The notes beneath the pieces were generated by a model that was not told where the DNA came from, did not search any database, and worked only from the letters and a program-made list of their open reading frames with translations. Made by a program: the position numbers and the translations under genes. Source: Marchantia polymorpha subsp. ruderalis (taxonomy: Eukaryota; Streptophyta; Marchantiopsida; Marchantiales; Marchantiaceae). From it: DNA of 64,000 nt. Shown piece after piece: positions 36,600 to 47,182 of this stretch. Each line of letters opens with the position of its first letter. The first letter of the stretch is position 1. Location: positions 20,254,501 through 20,318,500 of the forward strand of contig AP031352.1 in the NCBI GenBank assembly GCA_037833965.1, in the 5' to 3' direction.

Positions 36600-37950
36600 A
36601 AGTCCACTGGTCAGACACCATCACTTTCTCCCCAGTTTCTTTCCCCATGTCCCCACTCTTTGTCTCCCCCCACCCCCCCGTCAAAGGGGCTCCCAACCCC
36701 AACCCCAACCCCTGAAAGGGGCCTGCGCACCCCCATCCCCACCCCCGCGCGCGCGCCTACCAGACAGAGAGGAGAGAGAGAGAGCAGGGGCGAGACGAAA
36801 CTGTTGAGCGAGCCCCCGTTGAAGTCAGCCCCATCCCCAGCCCCTCGGGAGGGGTTGAGTGTTCGAGTCAGTGGGACTGTACGAGGCGGAGCTTATCGAA
36901 CCATCAGCCCCGGGCCCAGCCCCAGAAGCAGGCAGCAGCAGCAGCAGAAGCACCTGCTGATCCTCCACCTCCCACAGTTCCACTGCATGAAGAGCTCGGT
37001 GGGCCCCAATCAATCTCCAACACCTCGTGAGCTCCCCTCTCTCTATCTCTCTCTATCTCTTTTGCTGTCACCCGATTTTAGATCTGAGCACAGTTTGAAT
37101 TTAGAGAGCAGGGAGGGGTACAGTACAGCGTTGGAACAGCTTCCGAGCTCCGAGTGGATCCCGTTCAGGGACTCGAAGGAAGGAAGCAGCAGCCGAATCG
37201 GACGGAACACGTTCTCAAGGGTTCAGTACACTCCCGTCGGGATCATTTATCACCGGCAGACTCCTGCCTGCCATACCGGCGGAAATAGTCCAACGGGAAT
37301 TTCAACAGGTTACTCAGATCTCTTCCCGGTCACTCTGTCACGACGAGAGTAGAAAACAAAAGTAGCTCTTTCTATACACGTTCTTATCATTCAGCGCACT
37401 TACAACCAGCTGTAGGTAAACGTATCCGATATGACCTGTAGGACGGGTCGAAGGGACTTGGAATCTCCCGTTACGAGGCGCTGCCATTAGCCTCCCGGCG
37501 GGAGCTCCTGCACCCCCTTGTGGATGTGCCAGAGCAGCAGCACGTGAAGGAGGAGTGGGGCCCACGTGGCGTAAGTTCGATGAGAGCACGTTCGGAATTT
37601 CAGATCCTTTGGAGGGGATTTTATAGCTGCCAAGCCATAGCTTGGGGGGGCCATATGGGCCTCGGCAGGCGGTAGGGGAATTAGAGGCCACTTACGTCAT
37701 GCCATGAGAAATGAACAAAATCCGGCTTTCTTTTCCCGGCATGGGACAGGGAGTGGGTGGCAGGTACCCCGTCCCATACCCCGGACAACATGCCAACCCT
37801 GGTTTACTTGCCCTGGTGTTAGACAAACTCGACTATAATTAGGGCTGCGCTTCATTGGTTCATTGAGCCTCGAAGTGCTGGCGATAATCATTGACCGTTC
37901 TTAATCCTAGGACTCGGACACTGCTCGCTTCCTTCTGAGACTTCCCGTTT

Positions 37951-38880
37951 CTTTCCATTTCTATACTATGTATATGATATTTTTACGTTTACAGAATATC
38001 GTGCAAATATTGGTAAACATTTATAAATAAGTTAAATCACATTATTTGAAATTACTTCTTATAATATCTTAGCAAAGGCCTTTATCAAAATCTGATATCA
38101 AGGTTGAGACATTTGCAAATAATTCTTCAAAATCAGAAAACCTGTAATACATACAAGTCCAACCTATATTACATACTTATCTAGATAACTGATATTTATT
38201 TCATATAAAATAAATTCTTAAAAATTTTATTTTGATATCATTTATTCAACAGAAAAGTTCATTATCTTAAATATGTGTAAGATAGATATCTGGTGCAAAA
38301 TTCTTTCATTAATAAAATTTCAACAATGGCAATCGTTATAAAAATTTAATAGTTATTAAAAAAATTAATCGCTTCTTGAGTTCAAAGTGATTTCTTCTTG
38401 TTGAGGGAATATTCATAAGAAAATAAAATATATCATACCACATGTTTTGAAAACTTCTATAACATCTCGTTTGAATGATATGTTAATCACATATAAAGTT
38501 TACATTAACACATGCACATAAAAGAATTAAAAACCGCATAGAATCTGTTGAATAATATAAATCATATATGCAGTGATTTCATTCAGAACCTGCTGACAAT
38601 TTTCAAAAGTGAATAAATTAAATAAAACATAAATTATGAAGGGATATATTATTAGATAACAAATTACATAAACCTAAACCTATTCAGCTTCAATCCAAGG
38701 TAAAACCTTGGATTGAAATTGAATATGTATCAAAATCATGCAAGGGCTTCAATTTGTAGGGCTTTAACATTTCAAATTGATCAATCACATTTCTCGTGTT
38801 ATAAAAAATAATAATTCGCACCGCTCACCTTGCTGAAATTTTGCTTTGAAAGGATTTTCACTTCCTCGTTCTTTCCCAAC
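37951..38880. other. AT-rich intergenic DNA
   Basis: AT-rich DNA with no gene. It contains the hairpin at 38689-38717. Confidence 0.6.
38689..38717. repeat. Perfect 13-bp-arm hairpin
   Basis: TTCAATCCAAGGT and ACCTTGGATTGAA flank a 3-nt AAA loop with no mismatch. Confidence 0.95.
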
Positions 38881-40123
38881 AAATTCACATCAAGATTTTT
38901 AATTCTCTACATGTGTTTTTATTCCTCCATGAAGCCGATTACATGATTTCGTTCCCAGTAATTCAACAACAATCTAGCGCAACCAGCCCCGCGACACATA
39001 CAACTTCGCAATCTCAAGGCAAACATTGGCTATCAAGGAAAATGAGACATCTCATCTTGCAATACCTCCAAAGAGATCCCTACAACCGAATGCACATAAC
39101 TACAAATCTCATACACACTCCCAAAGCCATCATAAAACGAACCCCTTACAAATAATACAAAACCTCTTAAGAATGAGTCTTCAAAATCAATAGAATCTTC
39201 TGCCATGGATGGTATCTGGTCTCTCCGTAACAACCACAGGCGACCAGCTTGCAAGACAACACTGGCTACAAAATATATATCAATCATGAGCAATTCTATG
39301 CCCTGAGGTTCCTACGCGTGTGCTCAGGGAGATTGAATTGAGTTTCTTTCGAATCGTAATGTCTACTTCACTCCTCCTCACGTCTCGAGAACTTGCAGTG
39401 GCTCTCCCAGAGCATGGAACTGGACTCGTGGAAAGGGTAACCGCTCAGCTGTCGTCTGTCAGGTTCGAGTGGGTTTCGTCGATGCATCCAAATTGCAAGA
39501 CAAAGCGCAGTTTGTCGTGACAGGTCAAGCCGGTGACGTCCAAAATTGCGAAGAAACGGGCGAGATCCCAACAGTTTCCATGTCGTAGACTTAGAATTCA
39601 CGCTGCAGCTCGGGATCTCACGTTGCCAAAGCATACAGCGCTGCAGAAGCGCTCGTACAATGCACACCACCGTAGCCTTGTTGATTATGAGATGCCTTAC
39701 TTGAATTGCGTTGTCGAAAATCCGCTCGTTCGTTTGATTCGTGAGACGACAGTGGGCTTTAGCTCTGCTGAATTTCAAGTGCACAATGACCTGATCACAT
39801 CTCTCTCGTTGGTATTCATATGAGTCACAGGTCGCAGTACAAAGTTTCACAAGGTGGTGCTTATGTTCTGAAACTCAGTTTTCTATAGAAAGATTTCCCT
39901 CCGTTTAGTGACGAATGACCCGTTCGGTTCAAGGGATGATGATGAAAATTGATAATATGCTTATCGAAATCCGATTGTACTTATCATTATGAGCTTCAGA
40001 TGTTCTCGATGTAAGTACCGAAGTCACTTGTTGAAAATCTTCGACTCTAGCCGAAGTGCTCGGACTTCAATCTGGACTTTGGAGGCCCAAGGGCAGAGAA
40101 GAGCATGAGGAGTTTGGGAAGGT

Positions 40124-40453
40124 TTATAATGACGCCTTGAGCCGACCTCTCGCCTCCCCCTCCGCCTCGTGGAGTTTGTCCTTGAAAGATGTCACCACTC
40201 TGTCCCTGATTTCTTCGTCAAATTCTTTGAGCTGCGATTCTGTCGGGACAACGACTTTGACAGTTGCTCTGAGCCAATTTCTAAGGAAGGATTGAAAGGA
40301 TTCCATGGAGTGGTTGACTGCTGAATATTTTAGCATGGTCTTTGGGGGTCCCTTTCTTCCAACAAATGGGTCATGGCCACGACGTTCGATCTGAACTCCC
40401 AATCGTGTAGTGATATAGTCGATGCGAGTACACCTCCGATTTGTGCTTGGCAT
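40124..40453 (-). CDS. Hypothetical protein, 109 residues, unrecognised
   Basis: ATG-initiated open frame ending in TAA. Residues about 50-105 look like an ordinary folded protein rather than composition noise: SFQSFLRNWLRATVKVVV, then a charged helix-like stretch with EFDEEIRDRVVTSFKDKL and an acidic/basic tail. I do not recognise the family. No adjoining exon with a good splice junction was found, so it may be a short gene, the last exon of a decayed gene, or chance. The overlapping plus strand has only a shorter frame (40056-40295). Confidence 0.25.
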   Translation of the reverse strand: MPSTNRRCTRIDYITTRLGVQIERRGHDPFVGRKGPPKTMLKYSAVNHSMESFQSFLRNWLRATVKVVVPTESQLKEFDEEIRDRVVTSFKDKLHEAEGEARGRLKASL

Positions 40454-42319
40454 CGAGTGCTGTGCTGAGCGTTAGCCAAGGCAAACCTTTGTTTAGACTG
40501 CAGTCAGCAAATCCAAACCGTCCGAGACTTTCCATGGGTGCAGAGTAACGAGCGTTTCTCTCTGCCATTCACCATTGAATATCCTGGGGCAGATGGCCAG
40601 GCTGCAGTGGCCATGGCTATGTCGATCTGGACACAAGGCACACGCAGTGCAGTTTCTCTTGATTTCCAAGCTTCTGTCCACTCACGGGAAGGCTGTGAAA
40701 GCTCTGAAAAGCGGAAAACTGGCTCGAGATCACGACGAATACGGACGGAAACGAGTCGGTCGGTCGGTCACTCACTCACGCACGCAGTGACAAAATACGG
40801 TTCACTATTGCGCGTCTATGAAAGAGGGGCCATGTTGATCAGAATGTTACGTGCTCGGCATAGCATCCTTTATTCTCCAAAAGGTGAAAAGTGAATTTGA
40901 CCCTCGGACTTTGACTCAGACCACTGAGACCACCCTCCAACTCTTGGACTGGCCCTTGAACGCTTTTGCAAGATTCCTACATCTTCAAAACCATAATAAT
41001 GTGAGCTTAAACTATACCAGATTCCTCCATTATATATGAGAACGAAGAGGCAAATCTTTATCAACACACAAGATCCAGATATTAAATTCGAAAAGGTCCT
41101 TCACCTCCGAAGGCTTTTGATGTTCAGCGTGAGAATGAGAGAGAATAAACAAGAAAATGACATCTTCGAAAAATTGCAATTTTGGCTCGTCTCGTCTAAT
41201 CGTCGACCTCGTTTCACGGTACGCCCTCAAAGCCGCATAAAAATTCATAGAGCAGGCTTCAAATTTCGTTAGACATCAGGGCAGAGCAGAGGTGTATATG
41301 GTGATGATGATTCCAATGATTAGAATCAAAGGATAATTTCATGAAATTTAATTCAATGAGACGCACACAGAGAGAGAGAGAGAGAGAGAGAGGAACACAG
41401 AATTCTCAAATGTAGAGCCGTACAGGAGCAGCAGGAGTAAATTGAGTAGCCTGTGCACATGCATAAGGGATAGAACGTGCATAAAAGAATGATATTTCGT
41501 GCTGCCGGTGGTGGTACACCATCAATCAAAGAGGGTACACTGGAAATCTGGCTGTCTTCACTTTGATAGACACACACACCGAACAGTACGATGATTCGTT
41601 GCGGCATGAACGATGTCACGTGAAGCATTCGGAGGATTGCGAGGCCGAGGAGAGAAACGTACAGGCGCAGAGTGCATTTTCACCTGCAAGCCACTGTGAG
41701 CCATGCTTATAATAGTCGGCGAAACACGCCGTTCCGTGATGTGGATTGTTGAGCTATGGAGGCTGAGGCTCTGAGGCCTGAGGCCGGTATAGCTCACCGG
41801 TTTGTATCATGCTGCTCGCAGCGTCGGACCCGAATGATTAAAAGAGGTCGAAAGCGGTCTCAAGGCATTATCCAGAGCTTTTTGAATCTTTGCCGTTTCT
41901 GACATATGCCGCAGAATCTCTTGTCGATTCACCATCCGATTCGCTTCATTCCCAGCCTGAGGTTGAAATCAGCTGTCTCTAGTGTCTGTGTTACCATGTC
42001 CTTTTCCCTCTGATTTCTGGTCCTCTCGTCGTGCACGACGACCCGTGGAAAAGAGTTTTTTAAGCTGTTTCGATCCGCCGAAACAAGAGTCTTTAGGCCT
42101 TCTACCTTTCCTCCGAGGGATCTCCAAATCTGGTCACCAGCACAGTTTAGATATTTTATGAGCTCCTCTCTTCAATGAATCCGTCGAAAGTGCTCCCTGG
42201 TTCCAAAAGCTGCATGCTCTCTCGCGAACGATACAATCCTTTTGCTCTCCTGTCGCTTAGTTTGGATGATTCTTCTTCATCTTGCTGCTGCAGATGCAGC
42301 TGCTGCTGATCCACCACTC

Positions 42320-42352
42320 CCCATTATACATCGATCACAGATGTATAATGGG
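42320..42352. repeat. Perfect 12-bp-arm hairpin
   Basis: CCCATTATACAT and ATGTATAATGGG flank a 9-nt loop. It lies next to a CTGCTG-rich near-palindrome (42280-42308). Confidence 0.95.
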
Positions 42353-43064
42353 ATTCATCGCCCCAGCTCGGAAGTGCACTCTTCCTGGTTTGCTTCTTTG
42401 GGAATGCATCGATTGCTTTTGGTGGCAGGTGTTTCTAGCCCATCGATGGTCCACGAATCGGGAAGACTCTGGCGATGATTTTGTCCTGAAAGCAGGGACT
42501 GGCTCCATGAAAGTGACACAAAATCTGATCTTGCCTTTGTCTCTATGTCCATCAACTCAACTCTCCTTAACTTCAGATGCCTTAGCATATATCTTGTTTT
42601 TGTGGTCTCATAACCATAACCGTGGTGATTTGATCAGGAGCCAAACAGGAGAGAGTATCAAAAGGAGATCAGTATGCGTAAAGCTCGAACATTGTCTTTG
42701 AAATTATTGCTATCCTTAGAAAGATATGCTTTTGTCATTAGACTATCAGAGTCATTATTGCAAAGATGCCAGCGACATTTGATTCATCCTTTTTCGAAAT
42801 TTTAAGGTCTTACTTCCTGAACGATGAAAGGATGTGCTGATAGAAGCAATCGAGTTAGTGGTTATGTCTGTAGCTTGTTGGCCCCAAATGCCCAAGTAGC
42901 CTTCGATTCCCCAATTTACTTGCAAAGCTTATATTTTCAATCCAACTAAATGCTCTCGGTTGTTTGGTGGATGGCACATGTGCTTGGGGAAACATGGGCT
43001 CTGTTTCTTGCTTCCTGGGGAAATCTCAAGTATTTAGGGTGCATGATGGCTCACTTTCAATCCT

Positions 43065-43087
43065 AAACCCTAAAAACTTTAGGGTTT
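43065..43087. repeat. Inverted pair of telo-boxes
   Basis: AAACCCTAAA and TTTAGGGTTT flank a 3-nt AAC spacer. The telo-box (AAACCCTAA) is an established plant promoter element, commonly in ribosome-biogenesis genes. Here no downstream gene is assigned, so a regulatory role is not supported beyond the motif. Confidence 0.8.
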
Positions 43088-44440
43088 TTAGTTCACTCTG
43101 GTTTTCTACTTTTCTAAGCATCGGTAAAAGAAGTATTGCTACTTCGTCTTCTATATTACTCAAATGCTTAGAAATTTCGCTGCCACACTTCACACTGCAA
43201 CTACTGGTTGGATCTGCAAGGAATTTTTTCTTTTCTATTGATAATTCCAAAAATGTGATATTCGATGCAAATAGTCTTGATCGAATAGCATGCAGTTTCT
43301 AAACTTTATGGCAACATCTTTCAAAATGTTTCTTATTCTTCAATGGAATATTGTATCGCTCTGTTTGACCAGGGACAAGTATCTTGGAGCCGAGGAATGG
43401 CAACATTGCTTCAGTGGAACATCATTGAGCAAAAGAACAAAAATCAAGTTGATATCATACGTGGATCGGTCCCATTACCTTCTTAAACTTTGACGAACAA
43501 TACTTCCACTTGAAGGAAGTCTACTTGCCAAAGTAAACATCCTATCTCATAAAGTTTTAGCATGAGACAAGATAACGAAAATAATGAAATGTCAAATCCT
43601 CTTCTTTTCAAGGATTCTTGCAAAGGTTAGTTGGGACCGAAAGGGGTTTAAAAGTTGGTGAAAAACACCTCTTCAACTTGTCTGCTCACGTTAGCGACAC
43701 AAGGAGACAACATACATTTACGTCTATGGTTGTGGTTAATTCATATTTTTATGCCACTTCAAAGTACGTAGTGGGGATGGAAATGCCACTTAGATGGATT
43801 TCATTCTGTCCTCCAATATCTGTCTGAATAGATGTTGATAGACAAGAATTTATGTCCAAAAGAGGAACAAAAACACATCATTTTTCATGAAAGACGAGCT
43901 TAAATATCAACATGGGAGGACGAGAAGATCAAATCTGTACCCAATGTACTTGATTTTGGCTTCTTTACCTTACAAAACAAACGACGAACGCCTTTACGCA
44001 AGTACCATAATGCCTTCAGTCGTAATGTAGTCTTTTGACAAGAGTTATTCCCATCCTTTTCGTCCATATTGCGTATTATCATAAGTTCCTCAAAGCAAGA
44101 GCATTATCTCCAAAAGTGCAGTGTAAGTCAGGTTACGTGCTCGAGCCTTCAGTCTCCAGTAAAAAAATATTAGCACTTGGATCTTTGTTCAGTAAAGCAA
44201 AATCAGTCAACCTTTCCTCCCTCATGTCTGATGTCAGCTCATATAGAGTATGCAGGCCATTTTTAATTTGCTATGATATCATGATCCGTAGAAGGTAAAC
44301 AAAGAAGACATGAAGAAAAAGAACCCCCATCCCATCAACGAATGCTGCCAACTCTCGTTGTACCAACTGAGCGCGAAATACTTGACATCAACAGCAGCCC
44401 TCAGGAGCAATTGGCAATAAGTTCCAGATGAGCTTGGGTG

Positions 44441-44755
44441 TTATTCTCCATCTTTGTTGAGCTTTACTTGCCTCTTGATTTTATACTCCGCCTTCTGTGA
44501 AAGCTGAGGAATATCCAAGTGTGCTAATAGAGCTCCTAGCAATTCATCATCTAAATGATCCCGAATCTTTGGAGCATAACCCAATTTCCTCGAACTGAGC
44601 ATGAAGTGGGTTTTGAGAACCTCCCATGAGGCAATGTCCACTAGAGTGTTCGCGTCTTGTCTTCGATCATTGTTTCGCTTTTTTTCTAAGCAGTCTATGA
44701 AAGATCCTATGATGATCCATGAGGTTATGATCTTTATCGGCAGTTGGATTTACTG
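44441..44755 (-). pseudogene. Protein-like open segment without usable start, unrecognised
   Basis: The frame is open from just after a TAA near 44755 to the stop at 44441, about 104 codons. The first ATG is about halfway, so it is not a complete gene. The predicted stretch includes FIDCLEKKRNNDRRQDAN, then SRKLGYAPKIRDHLDDELL and LLAHLDIPQLSQKAEYKIKR. This is a balanced composition that resembles a real helical protein. A donor-like CAA|GTAAAG lies near its end. It could be an exon of an unidentified gene or a relic. I cannot name the family. Confidence 0.2.
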
Positions 44756-44760
44756 CAACT

Positions 44761-46700
44761 CAAACGTTATGACATAATATTATTTAAGGTGATCATCAAT
44801 CATTTTCTGAAAACCATAATATAATTTTTTTGATGTTGCAGTCACAAAATTCTGCTTGTACATGAATTTTTAGTTAAGAAATTATTTAAAACTTGAGATT
44901 TTATATTATATGCGTGACTATGTTACCCTTGTTACTATAGTTAAGTTGAAAGAAGATATCAAAGTAGATGATATATGATGTAATATAGTCTAAAAGTGAT
45001 TTTGGTTATAGAAAAAAATAAATTGAAATTTTTTCACATACATACTTTCAATTATTAGATTGGTTTTTTTTTCCTTGACTCCAGATTTCTTGATACTAAA
45101 CCTAAATTCAAATCTTGAGTCAAGGATAATTTGGCACAACAAGTGAAGTGAACTATTAAAAAATTCAACTTAATAAATTGCAAATTGATTTATAATCCTC
45201 TCAATGACATTATAATTTTTTATTTCCATTCAAATTAAAAAAAAACTACACGATGATTACCTGTAGCTAGTAGTGTAAAATCAAAACAAAATTTTGAATA
45301 TCAATAAAAAAAATCATTTCTCCAATAGGGAAAAAAAACCTGGGAGGAGAATTTTGAATATCAAAAAGTGATGTTTATAGTTAGAATATTTTTTTCAAGA
45401 CATCTTTCAGCATTTTTTTAAGGATGACTAATCTGAAAATTTAGAGAAAATAAGAAATTTAAATTTAAATTTTTTTTGAAATGATATATCAAAAGCTGTG
45501 ATTCTTGAAACATGAAATTGTTGGTTGATTATTTGATTTGAAGAATTCATTAAAGTTAAATGTACAAGATAAAGAGCTTAGAGTCAAATTTCATTCATAA
45601 GGTTTAATGACATTTTGAATTTTAATGCAAAAGAACCACTCAGTACTGCTTTTAACTGTTACAAAGTAAATGATTGTATGAAAGAACTAGTAAAATTCAG
45701 TTGAAGAAAATTGTGAGAGAGTTGCAACCAAATATCTACAATAAAATAATATATAATTTTCCTATTTGATATTATTGAATGATGCATGAATTATTTTGTA
45801 CATAAATATAATTAGATATTAGTTGAAACAAACATAATTTATAAAAAATTTATTGTTAATTATTTATATTAAAATTATAATTATTATTCTTCACTTAAAT
45901 TTAATACGAAAATTTGATAACACAATATTTATATATATTTAATTTTTTCTGAATTTTAATGTCCTAAACCCTTATCATATACTTTAAAACATTAAGATCT
46001 TAAATTTATTTACACTTTTCCTTCTATCTTTCATATATGTTATATTATTTTCAGGTTTGATATTAACTATTGTATTTAAATTTTTTGAATTTTCTCAAAT
46101 TTTTTTTGTGAAAAAATATAAATAATAAAACTCAAAATTTTAAATTTTAAAATAGAAGCAATAAAAACTTTTATTTTCACTCTTCAAATAATTTTTACTT
46201 CCAATTTTTTCTTCAATTAATATTTTGATCATCTTGTTTTCATAAATCGATGCTATGAAGCAAGTAAACCTATAAAGAAAATTATAATACAAAGGTAATT
46301 TTTTTTCACATCTGAAATATTTAATTTATTTTCAAACAATGAAGTTTTCAGTTTTTAAATTAAAGCAAGAAAAATTTCAGAACTATATATGTGAGTCGTC
46401 AACTTCAGATTGACTAACATCTTCAGACTGAAGTATTCACTGTTTAGTATTATCTATTTTTGCTTATCATTTCATGCATAGAGAATATTTCCATTTCCTA
46501 ACATATTTCACAATTTCAGCTTCAAAGACCAGATTAAGAAAATTTTCAGAACTACTAAATACAAGAACTAGAGGAGCTTTGAGTTTTCTGCTTCCACTCT
46601 GTTGATAAACGAATTTCAAGCCTCTGTTCGATGACTATCTCAATATCAACAAAATTCAGTGAGAATTTTGTTACAGTCTAATTTCTCAGTCATTTCAAGG
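44761..46700. other. AT-rich desert
   Basis: About 1.9 kb of AT-rich DNA with long A/T runs. No gene or defined element is seen. Confidence 0.6.
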
Positions 46701-46959
46701 TCAATTGCTTTATGGTGCAAGTGCATTGATTGAAATTTTATGTTCAAGGTTGGCACAGCTCCAAGACTTTCAGACTATGACGTAGATGAAATAACTCCAA
46801 CACTGGTATTTTGACCAGGTGGGTAAGTGAGATGCATTCAGTTTCGAAAATGAACTGAAGTCGTTAAAGGGTTAAAAGGATCAGATACCTTTCCCTGAAT
46901 GAATTTGTACACAAAAGTGCACGCAAAAACTGAACCTTACAAATAGATGGACCTCAAAT

Positions 46960-47182
46960 CTAGTGACTACAATACGAGACTTGAAATCTCGTCGTTTAAT
47001 CTAGACACTAAGCACTTGTAACATATAGCTAGCTTAGATGAAAACACTGAGGATAGAATAATGCATATCTAATGACTACAATACGAGTCTTGAAATGTTG
47101 TCGTCGTCGTTTAATATAGATACTAAGCATTTGTAACATGTAACTAGCTTAGATGAAAACACTGACGGTAGAATAATGCATC
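46960..47182. repeat. Two tandem copies of a ~109-bp unit
   Basis: The copies share TGACTACAATACGAG (46964, 47073), CTTGAAAT, GTCGTTTAAT, TTGTAACAT and CTAGCTTAGATGAAAACACTG. The second copy carries a GTCGTCGTC expansion and other small changes. Confidence 0.9.

Larger units (their letters stand above)
32701..37950. other. Large GC-rich island, simple-repeat dense
   Basis: About 5.2 kb of GC-rich DNA with many long overlapping open frames on both strands (for example 33815-34483 plus, 35259-35846 plus, 36513-37352 plus). All give Pro/Ser/Arg-rich, low-complexity products with no recognised domain, and none has a convincing exon structure. Repeats include (GA)n at 32813-32840 and 33524-33578, G-rich GGGCTT/GGGGTT at 33809-33868, (AAGC)n near 35262-35290, CAACCC tracts at 35663-35683 and 36692-36712, GATC-rich sequence at 36224-36260, and a C27 run. 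Confidence 0.45.
38881..44760. other. Base-balanced intergenic region with two protein-like ORF segments
   Basis: No gene is recognised with confidence. Two minus-strand open segments (40124-40453 and 44441-44755) are listed separately. A microsatellite (AG)n lies at 41369-41392, hairpins at 42320-42352 and 43065-43087. The remaining open frames, such as 39368-39850 minus, overlap frames on the other strand and show no family features. Confidence 0.4.

Noticed and set aside
36513-37352. 279-codon plus-strand open frame
   Set aside because: It reads through the C27 homopolymer and CAACCC repeats as poly-Pro. This is a composition artefact.
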